The position numbers and the translations under genes were made by a program. Below are positions 8,451 to 17,016 of a stretch of 64,000 nucleotides of DNA, piece by piece. The first letter of the stretch is position 1. The number at the start of each line of letters is the position of its first letter. Below the pieces are notes generated by a model. It had not been told where the DNA came from, made no database searches, and saw only the letters and a program-made list of their open reading frames with translations. The DNA is from Niastella sp966212235 (GTDB taxonomy: Bacteria; Bacteroidota; Bacteroidia; Chitinophagales; Chitinophagaceae): the NCBI GenBank assembly GCA_966212235.1, contig CBIHPP010000002.1:372001-436000 (forward strand). The letters run 5' to 3'.

Positions 8451-10061
8451 GTGAAAAGAGTAGTAACCTTTTTAGCCCTGGCCTTTGGCCTGCAACAGGC
8501 AATTGCCCAAATGAGCAATGAAAGTGATACGGGCAAATTAATAGCCCAAAAGGATAATATCATTACGGCCGGCACCATTATCAAGATCGAGAATCTGGGT
8601 CAAAATATCAATTCCGATCTGCCCGAATTACGGCCAACCGTATCTGCAGATGGCAACCTGTTATTTTTTATTTGTGAGAACCACCCCGCCAATACAAAGT
8701 ATAACTCGGTACCCAATTCACAGGACATCTGGTATGCTACCCGTGATTCAAACGGTGTATGGCAGGAAGCCCGCCATTTAAAAAATCCGCTGAACACAAG
8801 TCAATACAATGCTGTGTATTGGATATCGCCAGGCAATAACCGCATTTTAATACGCGGTGCTTTTGGCAATGGCGGTGCTTATTTTGGCAAAGGCGTTAGC
8901 CTTTGTTCCCGCCAGGCCGATGGCCGCTGGAGCGAACCGGAAATGTTACGTATCAAAAACTATCAGAAATATGACCGCGGTCTGGTGTCTGGCGCTGTTC
9001 TTACACAGGATCTAACGGCCCTTGTACTTTATATGACGCCCGAACCAGGCAGCTCGTTAAACGACCTGTATGTTTGCTTTCCGCAACCAGATGGAAGCTG
9101 GAGTGAACCTAAGAGCCTGGGTAAACAAATTAATTTACCCGGTGATGAAATGGCGCCCTATATCGCGGCTGATGGCGTAACCATGTATTTCAGCAGTGAC
9201 AGGCCTGGTGGTTTGGGTGATAATGATATCTGGATGACCAAACGCCTTGATAAAACCTGGACGAAATGGAGCACGCCCGTAAACCTGGGAAGCCCCATTA
9301 ATACAGAAGGCTGGGATGCCTTCTTTACCCTGGATGCCGGTGGAGAGTATGCGTATTTGACAAGTAATAAAGATACATATGGCGAAAGCGATATTGTACG
9401 CGTGAAACTGTTGGAGCGTGAAAAACCAGACCCGGTGCTGCTGGTGAGCGGCAACGTGTATAATGCAAAAACAAAACAACCGTTAAGCGCCAGGCTTATT
9501 TACGAAACGTTACCTGATGGGGTAGAAGCAGGAACTGGTACTTCCGACCCAACCGATGGCGCATTCAAGATCGTATTGCCTTACGATAAGAATTATAGTA
9601 TTCGCGCCAGCGCCGATAAATTCTTCGCCATTTCAGAGAACCTGAACCTGGACTCGATGGTGAAAGCCGGTTATAAAGAAATACATAAAGACCTGTACCT
9701 GGTGCCCATTGAAATTGGACAGGTGGTGCGGTTGAACAATGTATTCTTTGACTTTGATAAATGGGACCTGCGTCCGGAGTCGAATGTTGAGCTGGACCGT
9801 GTCGTAAAACTGTTGAAAGAAAACCCGGCTATTGAAATTGAATTAAGTGCACACACGGATAGTAAGGGTTCAGACGAATATAACTTCAAGCTTTCTGATA
9901 ACCGTGCCAAATCGTGCGTGACATACATTATTTCGCAAGGTATATCCGCGAGCAGGATCGTATCGAAAGGATATGGTGAAAGCATGCCGGTTTCTGAAAA
10001 TGAAACGGATGAAGGCAGACAGTTGAACCGTCGCGTGGAATTCAAGATCACGAAGAACTAA
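8451..10061 (+). CDS. OmpA-family outer-membrane protein with PD40/beta-propeller repeats
   Basis: Predicted exported protein of 536 residues that probably links the outer membrane to peptidoglycan. It begins with GTG and a signal peptide ending at AIAQ. Residues about 40-320 form PD40/WD40-like propeller blades (LRPTVSADGNLLFFICENH, MAPYIAADGVTMYFSSDRPGGLGDNDIWMTKR, DAFFTLDAGGEYAYLTSN). These are followed by a CarboxypepD-like beta-sandwich (VSGNVYNAKTKQPLSARLIYE). The C-terminal domain from about 425 is OmpA-like, with FFDFDKWDLRPES, ELSAHTDSKGSDEYN and LSDNRAKSCVTYI, including the Asp and Arg that bind diaminopimelate. This propeller-OmpA architecture is common in Bacteroidetes and includes PorE-like components of type IX secretion; the specific role here is uncertain. 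Two terminator hairpins follow. Confidence 0.88.
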   Translation: MKRVVTFLALAFGLQQAIAQMSNESDTGKLIAQKDNIITAGTIIKIENLGQNINSDLPELRPTVSADGNLLFFICENHPANTKYNSVPNSQDIWYATRDSNGVWQEARHLKNPLNTSQYNAVYWISPGNNRILIRGAFGNGGAYFGKGVSLCSRQADGRWSEPEMLRIKNYQKYDRGLVSGAVLTQDLTALVLYMTPEPGSSLNDLYVCFPQPDGSWSEPKSLGKQINLPGDEMAPYIAADGVTMYFSSDRPGGLGDNDIWMTKRLDKTWTKWSTPVNLGSPINTEGWDAFFTLDAGGEYAYLTSNKDTYGESDIVRVKLLEREKPDPVLLVSGNVYNAKTKQPLSARLIYETLPDGVEAGTGTSDPTDGAFKIVLPYDKNYSIRASADKFFAISENLNLDSMVKAGYKEIHKDLYLVPIEIGQVVRLNNVFFDFDKWDLRPESNVELDRVVKLLKENPAIEIELSAHTDSKGSDEYNFKLSDNRAKSCVTYIISQGISASRIVSKGYGESMPVSENETDEGRQLNRRVEFKITKN

Positions 10062-10082
10062 TAGTCAATGTGATAATGTTCT

Positions 10083-10121
10083 AAGGTGGGTTGCCCTTCA
10101 GTGGGCAGCTCACCTTTTTTT
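10083..10121 (+). terminator. Intrinsic terminator (first of two)
   Basis: Long hairpin AAGGTGGGTTGCCC / GGGCAGCTCACCTT with a six-base loop, followed by seven T. It begins 22 bases after the OmpA-family stop codon. Confidence 0.85.
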
Positions 10122-10127
10122 GTATCA

Positions 10128-10168
10128 AAGGTGAGCCTTCCGCTAGCTAGCGGAAGACCCACCTTTTT
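10128..10168 (+). terminator. Second terminator hairpin with palindromic core
   Basis: AAGGTG at 10128 pairs with CACCTT near 10160. The inner stem is the perfect palindrome CTTCCGCTAGCTAGCGGAAG, and a T run follows. Its outer arms are near-identical to those of the preceding hairpin, so the two can also pair with each other. The core belongs to the TCCGCYRGCTRGCGGA pattern seen again at 55729-55744. Confidence 0.7.
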
Positions 10169-10200
10169 ATAGCTATATTTACGAATAAAATATAACCTGC

Positions 10201-11685
10201 ATGAGGAATAGTGCTTCCTTCTTCGCCATATTCAACCTGTTATTATTATCAACGACCGTTATGCTGGCACAGCCGAAAAAAGCACCGGTGGAGGCCATAC
10301 GATCTGCAGATCTTAAAAGAGATCTGTACCAGTTGGCCGATGATCATTTCAGAGGCCGGGAAGCCGGTACGCTCGATGAATTAAAAGCTTCCACCTGGCT
10401 TGCAGAAGAAGCGCGGAAAGCGGGACTGGAACCAGCCGGCGATGATGGTACTTATTTCCAGTTTTTTTCTTTGATACGCGAGCGCGTAAGCAATCGCAGT
10501 ACTATTAAAATAGGCGATCGCTCTTTTGCAATATGGAAAGATGCGATTGTATATGAACCTTCCTTTGCCACAATAGATGCACCAATCGTATTTGTAGAAA
10601 ATCCCGATACCGTAGCAGAAGAAACAATTAAAGGAAAAGTAGTTGCCCTGCAGTTCGCACCCCAGGGGTTAACTGATCCGCGGAAAACCATTGCATGGCG
10701 TTATAGTGGGTTTGTTGTATCGGCATGGGCGCGCAAGCTGGGCGCCAAAGGTGTAAAGGCCATCGTGTTTGTATCAGACGACCTGGCCGAACAGGCATGG
10801 CCACGGGCGGCACAATATTCCAACCGCGGTAGCTACCAGATAGAAGGCAGTTTATTCACCAACCGGCAGCAACTGAAAGATATTCCCATTATCTGGGTAA
10901 GAAAAGAAGCGCTTAACCTCGTCCGCATGCCAGGCCAGCGCTTGGATGCAAAGATCTATTCCGAATCGTTTACCTATCCATCGGTGAATGTAGTGGCGAA
11001 AGTAAAAGGCAGCGATCCGGTGCTGTCCAAAGAATATGTATTGTTCAGTGGCCACCAGGATCATGACGGTGTACGCAATATCGAAGGCGTTAAAGATTCT
11101 ATCTTAAACGGCGCCGATGATAATGCTACCGTGAGCGTTGCCTTGCTGGCGATTGGCCGCGCATTTCATCAGCAACCTGGCAAGCGCAGTGCCTTGTTTG
11201 TATGGCATGGATCGGAAGAGCGGGGCTTGTTTGGTTCAACCTGGTATGCCGAACATCCTACGGTTCCCCGCGAATCGCTGGTGGCGGTTTTGAATGGCGA
11301 TATGATCGGGATGAATAATCCAGACAGCGCCGCTTTGCTGGGTATGATTCCGCCGCATTTGAGCTCATCAGACCTGGTGAATATTGCCCTGCTGGAAAAT
11401 GCAAAAGGCCCGAAATTCAAACTCGATACGGAGTGGGATAAAGCTTCGCATTTCGAAAGCTGGTATTTCCGCAGCGATCATTTTCCGTATGCAAAAAAGA
11501 ATATACCTGCGCTATTTTTTAGTACGTTGCCCCATCCATTGTATCATACACCGGCCGATGAAGCAGCTGCCATCAATATAGAAAAACTAACCAAAATGAC
11601 CCGCTGGATGTATGCGACCGGTTTCGCGGTGGCCAATGCGGCCAACCGGCCTCGCCTGGAGCCTGGGTTTAAGCTGGAACGGTAG
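10201..11685 (+). CDS. M28-family zinc aminopeptidase/peptidase, exported
   Basis: Exported metallopeptidase of 494 residues with a signal peptide ending near residue 23 (MLAQ). Residues about 120-255 form a protease-associated (PA) insert. The M28 catalytic domain follows. Candidate zinc ligands are His285 (SGHQDHDG), the bridging Asp in NGADDN (306-307), Glu in SEERG (339-340), Asp367 (LNGDM) and His in PLYHTPAD near the C-terminus. All five metal positions are therefore present, so it should be active on peptides in the periplasm or at the surface. A TATATTTA element at 10176, 18 bases upstream of the start codon, resembles the Bacteroidetes -7 consensus. It is a single gene between the double terminator and the ECF sigma cassette. 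Confidence 0.9.
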   Translation: MRNSASFFAIFNLLLLSTTVMLAQPKKAPVEAIRSADLKRDLYQLADDHFRGREAGTLDELKASTWLAEEARKAGLEPAGDDGTYFQFFSLIRERVSNRSTIKIGDRSFAIWKDAIVYEPSFATIDAPIVFVENPDTVAEETIKGKVVALQFAPQGLTDPRKTIAWRYSGFVVSAWARKLGAKGVKAIVFVSDDLAEQAWPRAAQYSNRGSYQIEGSLFTNRQQLKDIPIIWVRKEALNLVRMPGQRLDAKIYSESFTYPSVNVVAKVKGSDPVLSKEYVLFSGHQDHDGVRNIEGVKDSILNGADDNATVSVALLAIGRAFHQQPGKRSALFVWHGSEERGLFGSTWYAEHPTVPRESLVAVLNGDMIGMNNPDSAALLGMIPPHLSSSDLVNIALLENAKGPKFKLDTEWDKASHFESWYFRSDHFPYAKKNIPALFFSTLPHPLYHTPADEAAAINIEKLTKMTRWMYATGFAVANAANRPRLEPGFKLER

Positions 11686-11879
11686 CGTGTAACACACAAT
11701 TGCCTGTTTATCAATCAAAATCAGGAGAAAAATAATTATTGGCGTTTTAGACGCTCAACCGGATAGTGCGGGTTAGCCGGATAATGAATCATTCCTATCT
11801 TGCAATTTGGTATTTGTTTGGATCTTGAGATTTGAGATTTGGATTTTTTCTTCCTAACTGCTAAAAGTACGGGGTGTAC

Positions 11880-12485
11880 ATGCGTGCTGACCATATATTT
11901 AATGCTGATAGTAACGATTCAACGATGCGTGCCATAAAGGACAATGATGCTGCTTTTGAACAATTCTTCAAACAACATTTCACTTCTCTGTGCGCCTGGT
12001 GCCAGCATAAATATGGTTTCGATACCGACATTACCAAAGAAGTAGTGCATACAGCATTTATAAAGCTGTGGAAAAAACGAAGCACGTTATCAGTAGATGT
12101 ACCGGTAAAAGCCTTTCTGCATACGATCATCAATAATACCAGCCTCGATATTCTGCGCCACGCCAAAGTGAAGGAGCGTTTCGAACGATTCGTACAACAA
12201 CGAAATGAAAGCGCCGGTTCAACGCCACAGGAAAGCTACGACGCCAAAAAATTAAGCACCGATATTGATACTGCTGTTTCTGAATTGCCCGAGCAGATGC
12301 GTACCATTTTTGAGTTGAGCCGGTACGAAGGATTGAAATATGCAGAAATTGCCCGGCAACTGAATGTTTCGGTGAACACAGTAGAAACCCAAATGGGCCG
12401 GGCTTTGAAAAAACTGCGCCTGAAACTGGCAGCTTACCTGACTGCTTATTTCATAGTAATGGTTATCAATAATATAATTGCATAA
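11880..12485 (+). CDS. ECF-type RNA polymerase sigma factor (FecI-like)
   Basis: Sigma-70 family protein of the extracytoplasmic-function type, about 201 residues. Region 2 is at about residues 20-90 (FEQFFKQHFTSLCAWCQHKYGFD ... AFIKLWKKRS). Region 4 is at about 135-185 with LPEQMRTIFELSRYEGLKYAEIARQLNVSVNTVETQMGRALKKLR, the helix-turn-helix that reads the -35 element. The C-terminal tail is hydrophobic, as in many Bacteroidetes SusC-linked sigma factors. The start could also be GTG 11874 or ATG 11925. The gene is followed 58 bases later by its FecR anti-sigma factor and then susC-susD, the standard layout for substrate-induced control of a SusC/SusD system. Confidence 0.93.
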   Translation: MRADHIFNADSNDSTMRAIKDNDAAFEQFFKQHFTSLCAWCQHKYGFDTDITKEVVHTAFIKLWKKRSTLSVDVPVKAFLHTIINNTSLDILRHAKVKERFERFVQQRNESAGSTPQESYDAKKLSTDIDTAVSELPEQMRTIFELSRYEGLKYAEIARQLNVSVNTVETQMGRALKKLRLKLAAYLTAYFIVMVINNIIA

Positions 12486-12543
12486 AAAATAATTGTACAG
12501 GTTGTCACGGTAAGTGCTTTCTCAACCGTAATACTATCAGAAC

Positions 12544-13686
12544 ATGAACAACAGCGAACCATTGGACGATTTAATTACACGACATTTTTGCAACGAACTG
12601 AACAGCGATGAACAGGCCCGGCTGTTGCAATGGTTAAGTGCCAGTGAAGAAAACAGGCAATATTATGAAGCATTGAAAAACACCTGGCAGTTGATGAAGA
12701 CAGATCAAACACCCGATGAAATTAATACAGACAAAGAGTGGGAATATTTTCAGGATTGTCTGCAACAGGACGTTCGGGGTGAAAGGGATTATACCGGTGT
12801 GGTAGCCGGAGGCAGCAGCATTGTTCGCAGATTATTGGTTGCATCGGCTATCGCCGCATCGGTTTTATTGATCGTTGCCGTAGGGTACAACTGGTGGGGC
12901 GCTAAAAAAAGCAATACCAATCCGGTAATTGCTACGGTTGAAAAAAACAATCCGGCAAGTGTTGTCGTACGGCACGAAGTGAATACATCTGATAAAGTAA
13001 AGCGACTTATTTTATCCGATAGTTCTGAAATAGTATTAGATCCATTAAGTGAGGTAACCTGGAATGAACCCTTTACCAATAATAAACGGGATATTCTATT
13101 GAAAGGGAGAGCCCGGTTTTCAGTAGCAAAAGATAAAACCAGGCCATTTACGGTATTCAGCGGCCAACTTGCTACCACTGCGCTCGGTACGCAATTTTCC
13201 GTTACCGCATTTGAACGTGATGATTTTATAACCGTACAATTATATGAAGGAAGGGTAGTGGTAAAACCGGCAGACTCCATTAGGCCCGGGTTGAAAAATA
13301 ATTTCTACCTGTTACCCGGTGAAGAACTGTTGTATAGCAATACCCAAAATACCGCGCGTGTGCGCCGGTTTATAGATGATAATGCCACCGCTAAGAACGC
13401 AGCCAAAAATGAACACGGGGCGGCAGATCAACCTTCGCTGCCCGTGGGAGACAAAGGATCGTGGTATATGTTCAATAATCAGCCACTGGTGCAGGTGTTT
13501 AAGCAATTATCAGCAATATATGGAGTTGATATTGTGTATTCGGAAAATGACATTCAAAAAATGTATTTCATCGGAAAGTTCAGTAAAAATGATTCGGTCA
13601 GCAATATTCTAAAACAAATCGCCGGACTTAATAATTTAACGGTAACCAGGGAGAATAATAAATACATGCTAAACGCCAAACGCTAA
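12544..13686 (+). CDS. FecR-family anti-sigma factor
   Basis: Inner-membrane anti-sigma/sigma activator of 380 residues that receives the signal from the SusC-type transducer and controls the preceding ECF sigma factor. The N-terminal cytoplasmic part (1-90, DDLITRHFCNELNSDEQARLLQWL) is the sigma-binding domain. One membrane helix follows at about 94-112 (LLVASAIAASVLLIVAVGYNWW). The periplasmic FecR domain covers about 150-245 (LILSDSSEIVLDPLSEVTW, LLKGRARFSVAKDKTRPFTVFS, TALGTQFSV). The C-terminal DUF4974/STN-like domain covers about 305-378 (WYMFNNQPLVQVFKQLSAIYGVDIVY). The end of the gene forms one arm of an inverted repeat with the following intergenic region. Confidence 0.93.
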   Translation: MNNSEPLDDLITRHFCNELNSDEQARLLQWLSASEENRQYYEALKNTWQLMKTDQTPDEINTDKEWEYFQDCLQQDVRGERDYTGVVAGGSSIVRRLLVASAIAASVLLIVAVGYNWWGAKKSNTNPVIATVEKNNPASVVVRHEVNTSDKVKRLILSDSSEIVLDPLSEVTWNEPFTNNKRDILLKGRARFSVAKDKTRPFTVFSGQLATTALGTQFSVTAFERDDFITVQLYEGRVVVKPADSIRPGLKNNFYLLPGEELLYSNTQNTARVRRFIDDNATAKNAAKNEHGAADQPSLPVGDKGSWYMFNNQPLVQVFKQLSAIYGVDIVYSENDIQKMYFIGKFSKNDSVSNILKQIAGLNNLTVTRENNKYMLNAKR

Positions 13687-13748
13687 ATGCTTAACGCAAA
13701 GACCAACTGTATTGGGCGTTCCGCGTTCCGCGTTTAGCGTTCTGCGTT
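13672..13748. repeat. Inverted repeat with GCGTT-rich arms between fecR and susC
   Basis: The left arm at 13672-13690 (AACGCCAAACGCTAAATGC) overlaps the last fecR codons. The right arm at 13730-13748 is its reverse complement with four mismatches. The right side is itself a short-period repeat (GCGTT at 13717, 13723, 13730, 13736 and 13744). It could fold in the mRNA between fecR and susC and attenuate or stabilise the transcript, or be a dispersed repeat. Confidence 0.65.
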
Positions 13749-13781
13749 CAGCTTTTCTTACCACACAAAACGATACGCCAT

Positions 13782-16700
13782 ATGAGATTTAATGTATTTA
13801 AGTCGGGGCCCTGCTATGCCCTTATCTTGCTACTACATCTCCTGCCCGCCAAATTGCTGCAAGCACAGGAACAATCAAGCATTGTAAAAGGAGTTGTTCA
13901 AAACAACAACGGTGACCCATTGACAGGGGTATCGGTGATCATCCGCAATACCGCCAATAATTTCACATCAGGGACCAGTACAGACAGCACCGGGGTTTTT
14001 ACATTTTCGCGCATCCCTGCCGGTGGTCCGTATAAATTTACTTTTTCCATTGTGGGGTATGAAAGTCAAACCCTGTCGGGATACAATATTAAAAATGACA
14101 TCACGCTTTCGCTGGTGGTTAAATTAAAAGACGTACCCGGCTCGTTAGACCAGGTGATCGTCATTGGTTATGGCTCGCAACGCAAGCGGGCGGTAACGGG
14201 TTCGGTGGTGTCGATAAGCGCCGAACAGTTTAAAGACCGATCCTCAAGCAACGTGGCGCAATCTATAGAAGGAACCGTGCCGGGTGTAAATATCTCAACC
14301 ACACAAGGGGCGCCGGGGTTTGGTCCCACCATACGGGTAAGAGGAATTAATTCCATTACTGCAGGAACGAATCCATTATATGTGGTAGATGGCATGGCGA
14401 TGGAAAACTTTGATCTGAATGTGATCAATGCACAGGATATACAATCGATAGAGATCTTAAAGGATGCGGCCTCTGCAGCCATTTATGGGTCAAGAGGCGC
14501 AAACGGCGTAATCATTGTAACAACAAAGCTGGGCAAGGCCGGTAAACCGGCAGTAAACCTGGCTTATGAATTGGGGTTGCAAAAAGTGAACAGGAAAGTA
14601 GATGTGATGGATGCGCAGCAATGGATAAAATATTATATCGATGCGCGTAACAACGCCTGGGTAGCCTCGGGACCAGGCCGTAAAGCCAGCGATCCGAACA
14701 GTGCACGCGGTGGCAGTAAAACCTATTTGATACCGCCCGATTTTTTAACCAATCCTGAGCAGTTTGGAAAAGGAACCGACTGGCAGGATGTATTATTCAG
14801 AACAGCTCAATCGCAAAACATACAGGCATCTGTAAGTGGGGGAACCGATAAAGCGCAATATCTTTTTTCGGCCGGCTTTCTTGACCAGGATGCGGTAGTT
14901 ATTGACAACTTCTATAAACGGCTTTCTTTGCGGGTGAACATCAAGCAAAAGATTACCGAAAAGGTAACAGCCGGATTAAATATTTCCTTTACAGGAACGC
15001 ACAGCCGCATCGATGGGGTAGAAGGCAAATCGGATGTAGTGAGCCTGGCCCTGCAAAGCGATCCTATATTCCCGGAATATAATGAGAATGGTAACCTGGG
15101 CTTTCTGGATCCCAATTCAACCTGGAACCGGTTTACAGCTTATGGTGTACAATTATGGCATCCTTATTCATTGATCAAATATGCCGATAAACTCAATAAA
15201 GTATATAATACCATTGCCGGCGCTTATATTGAATACAAACCTATAAAGGACCTTACGTTCAAAAGCAGTGCGAATGCCATTCTCACCCAACGGAATTATA
15301 ACTGGTTCTGGCGCACCAATGCCGGCTATGGATATAGCACCTTATTGCCGGCGGAAGGAAGGTATAATACCTATAATAACCTGAACTGGCTTACAGAGAA
15401 CTCGCTTTCCTATGATAAAGTTTTTGGCGAACATACCATTGGCGCGCTGGTTGCTTATACCGCTCAAAAGCAACGCGGCGACACATCGCAACAGCGTTCA
15501 ACCAATTTCCCCAACGACCTGGTGCAAACATTGAATGCGGCCGGTACCTATAGCTTAAGTACTACCACTGCAAGCGAATGGGCATTATTGTCGTGGCTGT
15601 CGCGCGTAAGCTACAGTTATAAGAATAAATATTTTTTAAATGCTACTATCCGGCGTGACGGCAGCTCCCGGTTTGGCCAGGATTCCCGGTGGGGGTATTT
15701 CCCCTCTGTATCAGCCGGTTGGTTGATCTCAGACGAACCGTTTATGCAATCCGTGAACGCGATCAACAGTTTGAAATTACGGGTAAGTTATGGGTCAACG
15801 GGTAATAACCAGATACCTAACTATGGTCCCATCAGTTTGCTCGACGGGTCGAAATATGCATACAGCGATAATGTAGTGAATGGCATAAGAGTGACCACCA
15901 TTCCCAATACCAATTTGAAGTGGGAGAAAACCAACCAGTTTAACGTGGGAGTCGACTTGTCGGCTTTGAATAACCGCATTAACGTGACAGCGGAGTTTTA
16001 CAACTCGGTTACCAAAGACCTGTTGTTAAATGTACCTGTACCCATACTCACCGGGTTTGGCGCACAGTTGACCAACATTGGCAGCATACGGAACAGGGGT
16101 GTGGAGCTGGCCATTAATTCAAAGAACATAGTGAACAGCGATTTCAAATGGTCAACCGACTTTAATATTTCTGCCAATAGAAATAAAGTATTACAGCTCG
16201 GCCCTAACAATGCACCGGTAATAGTAGAAGAATGGGGAAGCCGTTTTGTGACGGAAGTAGGAAAGCCGATCAGTAATTATGTAGGTTACATATTTGATGG
16301 CGTATACAATAACCAGAATGAAATTGATAAAGGGCCGAAGTATGCATCAGGCGTTGTAGTAACACCGGGCGATCCCAGGGTACGGGATGTAACGGGTGAT
16401 GGTAAAATTGATGCAGATGACAGAACCAACCTGGGTAATGCCCAGCCTGATTTTACTGCCGGACTAATAAACACCATCAGTTATAAAAATGTTGAGTTCT
16501 CCTTTATGTTGCATGGTGTTTTTGGCAACGAGATCGTGAATCAGCAAACCCGCTATAATAAATACTGGAACGACAGTCGCAATGCGTATGCATCGGTATC
16601 AAACTACTGGAAGTCGGAACAGGAACCGGGTGATGGAAAAACATTTAAACCCAATGCCGAATTCAAAGGCATGCAAACCCAGTTCTCGAGTTACTGGATC

Positions 16701-16988
16701 GAAGATGGCAGTTTTGTAAGAATAAAGAATATACGTTTATCATATACTTTACCAGCGGCAATCACCTCCAAACTATCGTTCCGTACAGTGCGGGTGTATG
16801 TAAATGCCGAGAATGTGCATGTGTTCAGTAAATACGTTGGGTACGATCCGGAGAACAGCATTTATTCAACCGGAACCGATGCGGCTACCAGCAATACGCC
16901 GTTTCCGCCGGGGTTAATGGTGGGGGCAGATTATGGAAGTTACCCCATACCCATTACGGTAACTTTTGGATTAAAAGTGGATCTGTAA
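13782..16988 (+). CDS. SusC/RagA-family TonB-dependent transporter
   Basis: Outer-membrane importer of 1068 residues. The signal peptide ends at about residue 28 (KLLQAQ). The CarboxypepD-like domain (VKGVVQNNNGDPLTGVSVIIRNT, about 36-120) is followed by the plug, with VIVIGYGSQRKRAVTGSVVSIS, IRVRGINSITAGTNPLYVVDGM and YGSRGANGVIIVTTKLG. The 22-stranded barrel ends at ITVTFGLKVDL. The STN-type signalling module that would contact FecR is not at its N-terminus; the related fold is found at the C-terminus of the upstream FecR protein, as is common. Operon order: sigma, fecR, susC, susD. A calcium-binding-like stretch (DVTGDGKIDADDRTNLG) lies in a barrel loop. The substrate is unknown. Confidence 0.94.
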   Translation: MRFNVFKSGPCYALILLLHLLPAKLLQAQEQSSIVKGVVQNNNGDPLTGVSVIIRNTANNFTSGTSTDSTGVFTFSRIPAGGPYKFTFSIVGYESQTLSGYNIKNDITLSLVVKLKDVPGSLDQVIVIGYGSQRKRAVTGSVVSISAEQFKDRSSSNVAQSIEGTVPGVNISTTQGAPGFGPTIRVRGINSITAGTNPLYVVDGMAMENFDLNVINAQDIQSIEILKDAASAAIYGSRGANGVIIVTTKLGKAGKPAVNLAYELGLQKVNRKVDVMDAQQWIKYYIDARNNAWVASGPGRKASDPNSARGGSKTYLIPPDFLTNPEQFGKGTDWQDVLFRTAQSQNIQASVSGGTDKAQYLFSAGFLDQDAVVIDNFYKRLSLRVNIKQKITEKVTAGLNISFTGTHSRIDGVEGKSDVVSLALQSDPIFPEYNENGNLGFLDPNSTWNRFTAYGVQLWHPYSLIKYADKLNKVYNTIAGAYIEYKPIKDLTFKSSANAILTQRNYNWFWRTNAGYGYSTLLPAEGRYNTYNNLNWLTENSLSYDKVFGEHTIGALVAYTAQKQRGDTSQQRSTNFPNDLVQTLNAAGTYSLSTTTASEWALLSWLSRVSYSYKNKYFLNATIRRDGSSRFGQDSRWGYFPSVSAGWLISDEPFMQSVNAINSLKLRVSYGSTGNNQIPNYGPISLLDGSKYAYSDNVVNGIRVTTIPNTNLKWEKTNQFNVGVDLSALNNRINVTAEFYNSVTKDLLLNVPVPILTGFGAQLTNIGSIRNRGVELAINSKNIVNSDFKWSTDFNISANRNKVLQLGPNNAPVIVEEWGSRFVTEVGKPISNYVGYIFDGVYNNQNEIDKGPKYASGVVVTPGDPRVRDVTGDGKIDADDRTNLGNAQPDFTAGLINTISYKNVEFSFMLHGVFGNEIVNQQTRYNKYWNDSRNAYASVSNYWKSEQEPGDGKTFKPNAEFKGMQTQFSSYWIEDGSFVRIKNIRLSYTLPAAITSKLSFRTVRVYVNAENVHVFSKYVGYDPENSIYSTGTDAATSNTPFPPGLMVGADYGSYPIPITVTFGLKVDL

Positions 16989-17016
16989 CAATTGGTAGTT
17001 CTCAAAAAAAGAATTT

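Noticed and set aside
12970..13300. Long minus-strand frame opposite fecR (from about 12789 to 13280)
   Set aside because: It is the mirror of a well-supported FecR domain and has no family features; such frames are usual opposite genes of this composition.
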